The position numbers and the translations under genes were made by a program. From positions 1,240,001-1,304,000 of the forward strand of contig JADJPV010000001.1 of assembly GCA_016713085.1 (NCBI GenBank): DNA of 64,000 nucleotides, in the 5' to 3' direction. The notes under the pieces were generated by a model that did not search any database, was not told the origin of the DNA, and worked only from the letters and a program-made list of their open reading frames with translations. The DNA is from Chitinophagaceae bacterium (GTDB taxonomy: Bacteria; Bacteroidota; Bacteroidia; Chitinophagales; Chitinophagaceae). How positions within the stretch are numbered: the first letter of the stretch is position 1; each line of letters begins with the position of its first letter. Below, piece after piece: positions 54,393 through 63,957 of the stretch.

Positions 54393-55322
54393 TTAGTCAC
54401 TTGCATCATCCGCAGCTTTCTTCAGAATATCTTTCTCTTCCTGACTGAGCGTTTCAAATCCTTTCTGACTGATCTTATCCAGAATTTCATCCACTCTTTG
54501 TTGGGTGATGTTTGGTTTCTTTGTAAACGGCTGCTTCCCTTTTGTATTATAGAACACTTCTTTTTTTACAGTTTTCTTTGGCGGCTTCTTTTCTTTTGGA
54601 TCGAATAAATGAATAAACCAGCTGTAGAATCGATGCATCCAGCTGCCCCAGTCATTTCCGCTTTGTACCTGTTTAATGTAAACAAAGCCCATAAACGCTC
54701 CGCCTAAATGTGCAAGGTGATGAGGAAATGCAAAACTTGCAAGACCTGCAAAATCAACAATCACATAAATGAGTGTAATGATCCAGATGGGTATTCCTCC
54801 ATTGATCATGGGAAACACACGGTAATCAGGTGCTGTAACGGTTGCTGCAATAGCCACGGCCATTACACCTGCGCCACCACCTAAAAAACCAACTGCATTG
54901 GCAGCTTCTCTGAACTGCGGAAAAATATTTACAGACAGCATATATAAAACCGCACCTGCGAAGCAACCATAAAAATAAACAGGGATTACATGACGATTAC
55001 CCATCATATCCTGCAGCAGGTATCCAAATGCCCAGAGAAAAATCATATTGCCAATCATGCTCCACAAATCAGCATGACTGATCATATGTGTAATGATTGT
55101 CCATGGCCGTGTGAGCAATGTGTACGGATCATGGGACAGAGCCACCCAATCAAGTATCTGTGTTTTGTATAAGTCTAATGGAATAGGTGTGAGTTGATAA
55201 ACGATTTTGATGAACATCAGTATCACAAACACCATTACATTAATAAAGATGAGCATCATGAGTGAATCTCCATCCTCACCAAAGCGTATTCTCTTTTTTC
55301 GTTCTGCCTGCAGGTAGCTCAT
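54393..55322 (-). CDS. Rhomboid-family membrane protein lacking the catalytic serine
   Basis: A 309-aa rhomboid-fold protein with six hydrophobic segments, the L1-loop region after TRPWTIITHMISHADLWSMIGN and the helix-6 histidine in HHLAHLGGAFMG. In helix 4, where active rhomboids have GxSG/GASAG, it reads GFLGGGAGVMAV, so the nucleophilic Ser is replaced by Gly. It should be proteolytically inactive, like eukaryotic iRhoms or derlins. The C-terminal ~90 residues are a charged cytoplasmic tail (DPKEKKPPKKTVKKE, QQRVDEILDKIS). It neighbours a rhomboid that retains the Ser. Confidence 0.88.
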   Translation of the reverse strand: MSYLQAERKKRIRFGEDGDSLMMLIFINVMVFVILMFIKIVYQLTPIPLDLYKTQILDWVALSHDPYTLLTRPWTIITHMISHADLWSMIGNMIFLWAFGYLLQDMMGNRHVIPVYFYGCFAGAVLYMLSVNIFPQFREAANAVGFLGGGAGVMAVAIAATVTAPDYRVFPMINGGIPIWIITLIYVIVDFAGLASFAFPHHLAHLGGAFMGFVYIKQVQSGNDWGSWMHRFYSWFIHLFDPKEKKPPKKTVKKEVFYNTKGKQPFTKKPNITQQRVDEILDKISQKGFETLSQEEKDILKKAADDASD

Positions 55323-55336
55323 AGATCAATCATTTA

Positions 55337-56069
55337 TCAGTAAAACGTTTTGCGGTTGTTTTTGTTCCAGAAGAGAACCAGTAAAAAGCCTACAACTGCT
55401 CCACCAAGATGAGCAAAGTGTGCAATATTATCCACCTCTATTTTTGCAATACCTCCAAATAAATCAATTGCCTATAAAAGCAAGGATTGCATATTTGGCT
55501 TTAATTGGCAAGGGAATAAACATCACAAACAGTTCAGTATTATGGAAACAGGTTAAGCAAACCCTGCCAGATCAATCCCTTGAATATAATTGCACCCGAT
55601 GCACCACCAGCAACTGTAAAATGTCAACCAGCAACTATGCTATTCCAACAAAAAACCGGAAAAAAAAAAAAAAAAATTTTGGGGGGGGGGTTTGTTTTTT
55701 TTTGCTTCTGGGTCCTGAAAGGGGTTTTTTTGGCGCTGCTAATCCACAAATAATATAAAATTGAAGAAAGTTTTTTGAGCCCCAGAAATTTTCAAGTATT
55801 CTTCCAAACATCCAAAGAGTAAGCATGTTGAAAAAGATATGCATGAACTCAATTCTGCCAAATTCATCTACTGATGCATGCATAAACATATGTGTTACTA
55901 ATTGCCACACTTTAAAATTTCCTGTATCAATACCCCACAATGCGCCCCAAACTTCTAATGCAATTCCTTGTTTCCTGAAATATATCTGTGCAATCCATAT
56001 TACAATATTAATTGCAAGCAGGTTTTTAACAACAGGCGGTATACCATTAATTCCCCTATACTGAGTCAT
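55337..56069 (-). CDS. Rhomboid-family intramembrane serine protease, broken by indels and a corrupt stretch
   Basis: The N-terminal part is clean (GINGIPPVVKNLLAINIVIW, WQLVTHMFMHASVDEF, EFMHIFFNMLTLWMFGRILE). After an implausible homopolymer stretch (about 55649-55733) the rest can be followed over several frames: GGASGAI with the catalytic Ser, LFVMFIPLPIKAKYAILAFIG, then NIAHFAHLGGAVVGF with the His, ending NKNNRKTFY and TGA at 55337. The Ser-His dyad is thus present. Damage looks like sequence error rather than decay. First gene of the leftward rhomboid/EEP operon. Confidence 0.82.
55649..55733. other. Corrupt low-complexity stretch inside the rhomboid gene
   Basis: CCGG is followed by A17, T4 and G10 (55660-55690), then T-rich sequence and TCCTGAAAGGGG. 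The runs resemble those at 36058-36112 and break an otherwise conserved gene. The CCTGAAAGGGG remnant may be another copy of repeat B. Confidence 0.8.
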
Positions 56070-56138
56070 TCTTTTCCTTGTTTATTATTCGAAAGTAGAA
56101 AATTATCCTTTTACATTAAGTGAACAAACATATAAGCT

Positions 56139-57588
56139 TTAATTCCTCAATACCAAAGCAGCAACATTTTCAATATGATGCGTATGCGGAAACATATCAA
56201 CCGGCTGCAATTGCTCCACCACATATTTTTCGTTGAGCAGTTGCAGATCCCTTGCCTGTGTGGCCGGATTACAGCTTACATACACAATTCGTGGAGCAGC
56301 AATATCCAGCAGTTTCTTCACCAGTTTTTCATGCATGCCTGCACGGGGCGGATCGGTAATGATCACATCGGGGCGGCCATGAGCCGCAAAAAAATCATCA
56401 GTACAAACATCAATTACGTCTCCTGCATAGAAGGAAGTGTTGGTTAACCCGTTTACTGATGCGTTCTCTTTTGCATCTTCTATGGCTTCTGCTATTGCTT
56501 CCACTCCAATAATTTTTTTAGCTCCTTTACTGCAAAAAATGCCGATGCTGCCGGTACCGCAATACAAATCATACAGAATTTCATTGCCGGTAAGCTGTGC
56601 AAACGCTCTTGTTATTTTATATAACTCTTCGCCCTGTTTGGTATTGGTTTGAAAAAAAGATTTAGCCCCGATCTTGAAAACAAACTCTTCCAGTTTCTCT
56701 GTTACATAACCTTTGCCGAAATAGATTTGCGGCTGCAGGTCGTAAATACTGTCGTTCCATTTTGGATTAATGGTATACAACAGGGTTGTAATTTCAGGGA
56801 ACTCATTCAGCAGGGCATCAAACAAAAGTTTACGGTCAGCTTCATCATCATGACCAAACGTAATGTTTACCATCACTTCACCTGTTGTTGTCATTCGAAA
56901 GATCATTGTACGCAACCAGCCTTTATGCTCACGGATATCATAAAACGTAAACTGGTGACGCACAGCAAACTCCCTTACAAAATTGCGGATGGCATTATTC
57001 GGTTCCTGCTGCAGAAAGCAGGTTTCAATGTCAATCACCTTGTCAAAAATACGGGGAACGTGAAAGCCAAGAGCCCCGTTAAAAAGGTTCTTCAACCTGC
57101 GATTGATCTGTTGCAGCTTTTGCTCTTGCCTCATCTCTTTTCAACAATTCTTCCCTTGTGAGATAGCGCTTATTGCTGAATGTATATTCTAGTTTGTTTC
57201 GGTAGTATTTGGTTTGTTTCGCTCCAACAATCGGCAGCATGGCTGGTAATTCAATACTCCCGATACGTTTCAGGTTTTGCTCCACTTCCCGTTGCTTATA
57301 CTCCAGCTGCTTTTCATAAGGCAGCATCTGCCATTTACAGCCCCCGCATAATCCAAAATGATCACAGAAAGGAGTGGTACGGTCAGCAGAATACGAATGA
57401 AAATGAACTGCCCTTCCCTCGGCCCAGTCTTTTTTGCTTTTGCCAAGCTGAATATTCACCACATCGCCGGGTACAGCACCTTCAATAAAGATCACTTTCC
57501 CGTCAACACGGGCTATCGATTTACCTTCGGCTGCATAGTCTTCAACGGTTACCTGTTCCAGTATCCTGATTTTATTTTTCTTTCTCAC
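56139..57588 (-). CDS. rlmD: 23S rRNA (uracil-5-)-methyltransferase RlmD-like, frameshifted
   Basis: A SAM-dependent RNA m5U methyltransferase. The N-terminal TRAM domain (EDYAAEGKSIARVDGKVIF) precedes a Cys cluster for [4Fe-4S] (CDHFGLCGGC); the C-terminal domain has LYCGTGSIGIF, TDPPRAGMHEKL and the catalytic Cys in VYVSCNPATQARDL. The frame breaks at A5 57081-57085; removing one base gives EEPFNGALGFHVPRIFDKV and about 483 aa. Start is GTG 57588. RlmD, RlmC and RlmCD are hard to separate by eye; the Fe-S motif excludes TrmA. Confidence 0.9.
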
Positions 57589-57665
57589 GGCGCAAAGGTA
57601 ACAATAGGACAGTTTGCAAATCGTTAACAGGTAGAGAAAGGTTTTTGAATAACTTTACCCATCTT

Positions 57666-59136
57666 ATGCGAATGAAAACAGTACTCTTTTCCTTCCTTTT
57701 ACTGGTCAGCAGTTTTTGTGCGTTTGCGCAGGGTTATCAACTCACCGTTAACTATAAACCGGTAGAGAAAGGTTATTTATACCTCGGCTATTATTTTGGT
57801 GAAAAGAAATATGTGCAGGATTCTGCCCTGCTCCAGCCAAACGGTCAGGCTGTTTTCAGCGGAGCTGAGAAACTTACCGGCGGACTTTATATCATTGTTG
57901 ACCCGGAAAAGAAAAAATTCTTCGACATCCTCATTGATAAGGAACAGCAGTTTCAGCTAACGATTGATACAGCCAGCTTTATTATTTCCAGCATCACCGG
58001 TTCCACTGAAAACAGTTTCCTGGAAAACTATAAGTTCGCAACGAATCAGTTATATCGGAATTACCAGGGCTGGCAAACAGAACTTGTATCAGCTAAAACA
58101 AAAAAAGACAGTATCGCCATTCAGCAAAAAATGAATGGAGTTGCCATTGCATCCCAGCAATGGAGGGATAGTTTTACAGTTACACATCCGGAAAGTTATT
58201 TATCACTTTTGTTCCGATTAATGAAAGAACCGGCTTACAGTATAACAGGTGCTAAATCAAAACAGGACAGCATCAATGCATTTTACAATTATAAAAAACA
58301 ATACTGGCAGGATATTTCATTTGCTGATGACCGCTTATTGCGTACTCCCATGTTTGAGCAACGGTTGAACCGTTATATGGAGAGCGTTGTTTTCCGTCAC
58401 CCCGACAGTATTAAAGGTGGAACTGGATAAATTCATTCTGTACAGCCGCAGCAGTAAAACCATGTTCCGGTATTTCATTAATAAGTTTACCAACGATTAT
58501 ATGAATCCCAAATACATGGGGCTGGATGTAGTGTTCCTGCATCTGTTTGAAAAATATTATATCACTAACCAGGTTGACTGGCTGGAGAAAAAAGACAAGG
58601 ACCTTGTATTTAACCGTGCTTACAGTTTAATGGGCAATATTGTTGGTGAGCCTGCCGCTGAATTGAATTTGCTTGATACGCTGGATAAAAAAGTAAACCT
58701 GTATTCCATTAAATCGCCTTACACCATTATTGTGTTTTGGGATCCTGATTGCAGTCATTGCAGGGAACAGGTACCAAAGCTCGACAGTATGTACAGAAGC
58801 ACCTGGAAAAAACAGGGAATACAAATGGTGGGAGTACTAACCGATACAGTTAAAACGGATCTCACTAAACTTTCATTGGTAAAAAGCGCCTGGACCAAAT
58901 ACATCCGTGAACACCAGTTGGAAGGATGGGTGCATTTGTATCAAACACCGCAAATGAAACAGGCTGAAGCAAAAAACAATCTTCCCGGTTTCAGGCAAAC
59001 CTATGATGTATATCAAACCCCTACAATATATTTGCTTGATGAACAGAAACGGATCGTAGCCAAAAAGATCAGCCCCGAACAGGTTGATGAGTTTCTGGAA
59101 TTCAAACGCAATAATAAAACAAACCAGCATCCTTAA
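57666..59136 (+). CDS. Periplasmic DUF4369/DUF5106-type thioredoxin-fold protein, frameshifted
   Basis: Signal peptide (SFCAFAQ), an N-terminal DUF4369-like beta domain (GYLYLGYYFGEKKYVQDSALL, GLYIIVDPEKKKFFDILID), a helical middle, and a C-terminal thioredoxin fold with DPDCSHCREQVP and a cis-Pro segment YQTPTIYLLD. One extra G at 58416-58417 splits it; removal restores DSIKVELDKFILYSRS and about 489 aa. It is a typical Bacteroidota envelope disulfide reductase. The PPIase gene follows after 9 bp, suggesting a shared role in outer-membrane or periplasmic protein folding. Confidence 0.87.
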
Positions 59137-59145
59137 CCAGAACTT

Positions 59146-61062
59146 ATGCGTAACATTCTATTGATCGTTTTCATGGTTGCTTCTTTCAGCAGTCAGAGTC
59201 AAACACTATTTACTTACGGCACAACCAAAGTTGATCAGAAAGAATTCTGGCGTGCCTACAGCAAAAACAATAACGGAGCAACCGATGAAAAATCTATCCG
59301 TGAATATCTTGATCTGTTCATCCGGTTTAAATTAAAGGTACAGGCTGCAAAAGATGCGAAGCTGGATACCCTTCCAACTATTAAAAATGATATTGCGGGT
59401 TTCCGTGCACAGATCCTTGAACAGTTTCTGCGTAACCAGGGTGCAGGTAAGGATGTTATTACCGAAGCAGTTGATCGCAGCAAAACAGAAATTGAAGCGG
59501 CACATATATTTGTTGCGTATGATAAAGACAGCACAAAAGCAAAAGCACAAATTGATAAAGCTTACCAGCAATTGCAGGCAGGAGCAGATTTTAAAAAATT
59601 AGCAAGAGAGGTATCAACCAATGCGTATGTAATTTCAAGCGATGGTTATATCGGTTATGTATCTGTGTTTTCATTGCCCTATAATTTAGAAAATGTTTTA
59701 TATGCATTACCGGCAGGTTCTTATTCAAAACCTGTGGCTGGTGAAAATGGTTATCATATTCTGAAAGTGATCAGCAAACGAAATTCAGCAGGAACACTGA
59801 AAGCTGCACAGATCCTGATTGCAACTCCTGCCGATGCAACAGCAGCGGAAATTGCGGCTGCAAAAACAAAAGCACAAACTGTTTACCAGCTGGCAAAAAA
59901 AGGAGATAAGTTTGAAGACCTTGCTCTGCAGTACAGTGAAGATAAAATGACCTTCCAAAATGGGGGCTTACTACCCGATTTCGGTTTTACAAAATTTGAT
60001 GCAGGTTTCAGCAAAGCAGCTTTTGGTTTGCAGAAAGATGGCGACATCAGCGAACCTGTACAAACATCAGCGGGGTTTCATATCATCAAACGGATTTCAT
60101 TAAACCCTGTTAAAACAGATATCACCGATCCTTTATTATTACAGGAGTATACGGATAAAGTAAGCAACGATTCCCGTATCAATATTGCCAATGCCCGTAT
60201 GAAAGAACAGATGCTGAAAGCAAGCGGTTACAAAGCATTGCCTTATAATGAACAGCAATTATGGACATTAACAGACACGATGCTGAAGGCAAAAAACTAT
60301 GCTTCCTTTTTTAAAGCCAATCAGCAAAAGCCTTTGTTCTTATTAAAGGATAAAACAGTTACCGTATCAGATTGGTTAAAGTTTGTAAAGAGTCAGCAAA
60401 CAAACCCCAATGCTAAACTGCAGCTCAATTATAAAAACGTAATGAAGCAGTTTGTGGAAACAACCGCTGAACAGTATTACAAAGACAGGCTCGAAACAAT
60501 GAACGAAGACTTCCGTTACCAGATCAAAGAGTTCAGTGAAGGAAGTTTACTGTTTGAGGTAATGGAACGTAAAATATGGAGCGTGGCTCCAACTGACAGT
60601 GCTGCGTTGGTAAAGTTTTATACGGGAAACAAAACAAAATACAAATGGCAGCCCAGTGTAAATGCAATTGTGTTTAACTGTTCGGATACATCTGTTGCCA
60701 ACAGGGCTTTGCTGCTGATGAAAAAAGCTCCGTTGAAATGGAAAGATTATATGGACGGTTTTAACGGAACAGCCTTAGCTGACAGCGGACGTTTTGAATT
60801 CAATCAATTACCTGTAACAGAACAGCGTGGTTTTACAACTGGAACATTTACTCCTGTTATTACCAATACCAATGATGGGTCTTCTTCTTTCTGCTATATC
60901 GTTAAAGTATATAATACAGAAGATCAGCGCAGCTTTGATGAAGCCAAAGGTTTAGTAATTAATGATTACCAGTTATTACTTGAAGAACAGTGGATCAATC
61001 AGCTGAAAAAGAAATACCCGGTGAAGGTGAATGAAGCAGTGGTGAAGGGGATGGTGAAGTAG
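59146..61062 (+). CDS. Periplasmic peptidyl-prolyl isomerase with two parvulin domains (SurA/PpiD-like)
   Basis: The 638-aa protein has a signal peptide (about 1-19), an N-terminal chaperone-like helical region (EYLDLFIRFKLKVQAAKDAKL), and two rotamase domains (about 120-210: AAHIFVAYDKD ... GYHILKV; about 220-325: AAQILIATPAD ... GFHIIKRI). The second half is a helical chaperone-like region. It presumably helps outer-membrane proteins to fold. It is directly downstream of the thioredoxin-fold gene. Confidence 0.9.
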   Translation: MRNILLIVFMVASFSSQSQTLFTYGTTKVDQKEFWRAYSKNNNGATDEKSIREYLDLFIRFKLKVQAAKDAKLDTLPTIKNDIAGFRAQILEQFLRNQGAGKDVITEAVDRSKTEIEAAHIFVAYDKDSTKAKAQIDKAYQQLQAGADFKKLAREVSTNAYVISSDGYIGYVSVFSLPYNLENVLYALPAGSYSKPVAGENGYHILKVISKRNSAGTLKAAQILIATPADATAAEIAAAKTKAQTVYQLAKKGDKFEDLALQYSEDKMTFQNGGLLPDFGFTKFDAGFSKAAFGLQKDGDISEPVQTSAGFHIIKRISLNPVKTDITDPLLLQEYTDKVSNDSRINIANARMKEQMLKASGYKALPYNEQQLWTLTDTMLKAKNYASFFKANQQKPLFLLKDKTVTVSDWLKFVKSQQTNPNAKLQLNYKNVMKQFVETTAEQYYKDRLETMNEDFRYQIKEFSEGSLLFEVMERKIWSVAPTDSAALVKFYTGNKTKYKWQPSVNAIVFNCSDTSVANRALLLMKKAPLKWKDYMDGFNGTALADSGRFEFNQLPVTEQRGFTTGTFTPVITNTNDGSSSFCYIVKVYNTEDQRSFDEAKGLVINDYQLLLEEQWINQLKKKYPVKVNEAVVKGMVK

Positions 61063-61102
61063 GAGGTTGGAGTTTTATTGCAAATAAAGAGACAATCATA
61101 TC

Positions 61103-61513
61103 ATGAATCCTGGCAATTTAATTTTCAGCATTGCCGCACTTGTTGTTCTGAATTTTGTATTCAGTTACAACCTAATTAAGCGTACAATTCACATATTATT
61201 CCTGTACAAAAAAGGGATCAGATCCACCGCAACTGTAGTAGATAGTATTCCGCATGACGAAGAGGATACGCTTACGAGTTATGACCGGATCATCGAATAT
61301 TCCACCGTTGAAAATGAACATAAAAAACTAAGGCTTGATCGTGATGCTTTGTGGATAAGGCCTAAAACCGGCAAAACAATAAAGATCATTTACAATTCAG
61401 ATAAACCAGAAGACATTATTTTAGTAAATGACCCTGTATATTATTCTTTTCTGCTTGCTGGTTACTTTCTGCTTGCAACTTTAAACATTATGCTGTTTCA
61501 AAAGATTTTATGA
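61103..61513 (+). CDS. DUF3592-type membrane protein
   Basis: The 136-aa protein has membrane helices at both ends (IFSIAALVVLNFVFSYNLI; YYSFLLAGYFLLATLNIML) around a soluble beta-rich loop with the DUF3592 pattern (GIRSTATVVDSIPHDEED, KTIKIIYNSDKPEDIILVN). Function unknown. Its stop overlaps the next start (ATGA), so the pair is translationally coupled. Confidence 0.8.
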   Translation: MNPGNLIFSIAALVVLNFVFSYNLIKRTIHILFLYKKGIRSTATVVDSIPHDEEDTLTSYDRIIEYSTVENEHKKLRLDRDALWIRPKTGKTIKIIYNSDKPEDIILVNDPVYYSFLLAGYFLLATLNIMLFQKIL

Positions 61514-61980
61514 ATACAAAGCTTTTTTTACTGCTGATTTTAATACTTCTGCAAATTGGTTGTAATACCGGTGACCCTTTTTATACCTCTTACGCAAGAG
61601 AGGATATATGGAGAGTGCCATTAATTAAACCCTATGAATTACTTAATCTTAAGGGCGCAAATCCAAAAGTAGAAATGGCTTATGGTTGGGAGTTAGATTT
61701 TAATAAAAAGAATGAATTCGGCGGGAATCATTTTATACGAGTTTATCGTATCAATATTAAGAACAGCTATATCTATGGATATGGAAAAGGAGTTTATAAT
61801 GATTTTTTTGTAATTGACAGTAAAAATCAAAAAGAACATTTTTTTGAGAATTCAACACAATGGGAGTATTTTCTTAGAGAGATATCTATAGATACAAGTA
61901 CAGTAATGTCAACTTGGGATTTGTTCTATGATTTTAAAGATACAGGAAAACTGCCCTGGTCAGTTCCAGCCGATAAATAA
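61510..61980 (+). CDS. Hypothetical lipoprotein
   Basis: A lipoprotein signal ends at Cys18 (LLQIGC). The 156-aa product has a Tyr/Phe-rich soluble part (IWRVPLIKPYELLNLKGANPK, VYRINIKNSYIYGYGKGVYND) and ends in LPWSVPADK. No domain is recognised. Its ATG overlaps the stop of the DUF3592 gene, indicating a joint function of the pair. Confidence 0.7.
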   Translation: MNTKLFLLLILILLQIGCNTGDPFYTSYAREDIWRVPLIKPYELLNLKGANPKVEMAYGWELDFNKKNEFGGNHFIRVYRINIKNSYIYGYGKGVYNDFFVIDSKNQKEHFFENSTQWEYFLREISIDTSTVMSTWDLFYDFKDTGKLPWSVPADK

Positions 61981-62020
61981 CTAAACCTTTAACGTATCTC
62001 AATTTCCCTGCTATTTTACT

Positions 62021-62064
62021 TTTTTTCTCAGCACAGTCTCCTGAAAGGGACTGTGCGTATTTAG
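62021..62064 (+). repeat. REP-like hairpin R2, 33 kb from the RAYT gene
   Basis: TTTTTTCTCAG, stem CACAGTC/GACTGTG with loop TCCTGAAAGG, then CGTATT. Flanks and spacing match R1 at 28512-28552, whereas the stem differs on both sides in a compensated way. It lies between convergent genes, where it may also terminate transcription. Confidence 0.7.
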
Positions 62065-62084
62065 GATGTAAAAAGATATTTGAT

Positions 62085-62465
62085 TTATCCCGCAGCTTTT
62101 GTATTCTTCTTCAACCATTCCACAATCTCTTCATATCGTTTTGCACCGGTAGAAATACCTATTACAAACTGATAAAGCTCGTCATCAGCAGCTGAGATTT
62201 TAAACCCTTCCAAACGTAAAACAGTTTCCATTAAAACATACCCGGTTCTTTTATTGCCATCAACAAAAGGATGATTCATAATAATGCTTTCGCCGATAGC
62301 AGCCGCCTTTTCAAAAGAGGAAGGATATAAATCATCCCCGCCAAAGCTTTGGTAAGGGCGGGCAATTGCAGATTCAAGTCCATTCATATCCCTTACTCCA
62401 TTGGCTCCGCCATGAAGCAGTACCACCTGGTTATGTATCAGTAAAACTTCTTCTTTTGTAATCAT
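62085..62465 (-). CDS. doc: Death-on-curing (Doc/Fic) family toxin
   Basis: The 126-aa protein has the Fic motif HPFVDGNKRTG (His65), of the Doc type; Doc phosphorylates EF-Tu and blocks translation. ATG 62465 (MITKEEVLLIHN) is the Doc-typical N-terminus; the longer frame to 62498 overlaps the antitoxin. Only one base separates it from the antitoxin stop. Catalytic residues look intact, so it may be active. Confidence 0.9.
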   Translation of the reverse strand: MITKEEVLLIHNQVVLLHGGANGVRDMNGLESAIARPYQSFGGDDLYPSSFEKAAAIGESIIMNHPFVDGNKRTGYVLMETVLRLEGFKISAADDELYQFVIGISTGAKRYEEIVEWLKKNTKAAG

Positions 62466-62466
62466 A

Positions 62467-62655
62467 TTACTGAGCCAGTTTTTCCAGCACTTTTTCACGC
62501 TCCTTTATAATTTCCATGGCATGCGCCATTACAGAAATCTTTGCATCAGAATCACTGTTTATCTGCTCAATAAAATCATTTACCAGCTTTAGTTTTTTTT
62601 CTTCTAAAGAATCCACCTGCTCGTGAATTTTCTTTTTCATTTCAGCTGCACTCAT
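62467..62655 (-). CDS. Antitoxin partner of Doc
   Basis: A 62-aa highly charged, helical protein (MKKKIHEQVDSLEEKKLKLVNDFIEQI is represented by residues 6-32) lies one base upstream of the Doc start, the standard antitoxin-toxin order. It lacks a clear AbrB/Phd fold but resembles the short coiled antitoxins of Bacteroidota Doc and RelE systems. Assignment rests on position and size. Confidence 0.75.
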   Translation of the reverse strand: MSAAEMKKKIHEQVDSLEEKKLKLVNDFIEQINSDSDAKISVMAHAMEIIKEREKVLEKLAQ

Positions 62656-62733
62656 ACATTTTAATTTAGTCCTTTAAAATTACAACTTTTAAATGGATAG
62701 GCTTACAGGGGGAATCTATTCAACTTTTGTTTA

Positions 62734-63684
62734 TCAGAACAGTTTTTCAAAACTCAGCTTCGGAGTAATGGTGCAGCCAATACTTTCTTTAAACTGGCAC
62801 AAGCCGTAGTTGGGAATACTTGCTTCTGTAGCAATACCGAAATGCAGGTACTTTTTGCCCATCTTCTGATAATATTCCTCAATATGGTACGACAGGAAAT
62901 TCATTGGCCGCATGGAAGAAAAACCGGGCAGATCGCCCCACAAAGCTACATACTGAATATCATCAGCTACATCATATACAATCGCTCCTGCCACCGGCAC
63001 ATGATGATGCTTTAACAGGAAAAAATCCATGGGTATAATTTTATTCGTTTGAATAATATCTTCAAACGTCATATACATCGGCCGGTCTTTCAACAAATGG
63101 TTTTCTTTGATGATTTCATACGTCAGCTGCTTCCCTTCTTCATCATCATTGCAAAGGCATACAGAAAAATCATTTTGCTGACTGACACGCAAATTCTGTC
63201 TTGCCGTTTTCCACATCCGGTCAATATATGGTTGCTCATCCTGCAGTTCTATATAAAAATCAATATCAAGATTAAACACCCGGTAAGAACGGCGGTAAAG
63301 TACATTAATGAGTTTGGTAAGAAGTGTACGGTTATAAATTAATGGTGGCAGTACCATGCGGATTCCTTTCAATCCTTTTTCAGCGGCAAACTGTTCCAGT
63401 AAAATAAGTGCCTGTTCAATAGCACTGATCTGAACATCTGCTTTCAAAAATGAAAGTCCTCCAAAAGGTGCAGAAAAAGGAGATAAGAGCATTCCCTTTC
63501 TTACTCCGGCAATTATACCAAGCCGGTATTTCGAATCTTTGTAAAGCAGTGAAAAAACAGCATCGCATTTATGCTGATTGATGGATGCAAATTCTGCAGA
63601 ATTAAATGCATGGTAGGGTTCATGAAAAATCTGTTCGTAATCTTTAAACCCGACCTCGACCAATGAATGAATGGCTACGGACAT
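62734..63684 (-). CDS. GNAT/FemAB-like acyl- or aminoacyltransferase
   Basis: The 316-aa cytoplasmic protein looks like the FemAB/BioF2 (acetyltransferase_6) group of GNAT-fold enzymes: an N-terminal half with FNSAEFASIN and GVRKGMLLSPFSAPFGGLSF, and a C-terminal half with RQNLRVSQQND, PVAGAIVYDVADDIQYVALWGD and KYLHFGIATEASIPNYGLCQFKESIG (motif region 283-308). Relatives modify cell-wall or lipid precursors, but the substrate is unknown. Single gene, no operon partner. Confidence 0.75.
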   Translation of the reverse strand: MSVAIHSLVEVGFKDYEQIFHEPYHAFNSAEFASINQHKCDAVFSLLYKDSKYRLGIIAGVRKGMLLSPFSAPFGGLSFLKADVQISAIEQALILLEQFAAEKGLKGIRMVLPPLIYNRTLLTKLINVLYRRSYRVFNLDIDFYIELQDEQPYIDRMWKTARQNLRVSQQNDFSVCLCNDDEEGKQLTYEIIKENHLLKDRPMYMTFEDIIQTNKIIPMDFFLLKHHHVPVAGAIVYDVADDIQYVALWGDLPGFSSMRPMNFLSYHIEEYYQKMGKKYLHFGIATEASIPNYGLCQFKESIGCTITPKLSFEKLF

Positions 63685-63928
63685 AATAGAAACAGTTCAT
63701 TTACTTACTAAAAGATTGTACCAGTATACAATTGTATGCTGCCGAATTGGTTGGAGATTGACGAACGCAGATGCTGGTTTCAGGTATAGGAGAATGGATA
63801 ATCATTGTATCATAAACTATCCGGATATAAAGGTAACAGATAACAGTCAACTATTATAACCTGAAATGTGCTTCTCAAATATTTCTATTACTAAGCGAAC
63901 AAAAACATGACCAAGATCAGGATAAATC
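63685..63928. other. Intergenic region, nothing recognised
   Basis: Between the FemAB-like gene and the terminator near the window edge I see no convincing ORF, tRNA or hairpin. It should hold the promoter of the leftward FemAB-like gene. Confidence 0.4.
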
Positions 63929-63957
63929 AAAAAAAAACTCCCGGGAAATGCCGGGAG
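63929..63957 (-). terminator. Rho-independent terminator of a gene beyond the right edge
   Basis: CTCCCGG (63938-63944) pairs with CCGGGAG (63951-63957) around a 6-nt loop, followed on the minus strand by nine Us (63929-63937). It implies a minus-strand gene ending within or just beyond the last ~40 bases. Confidence 0.8.
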
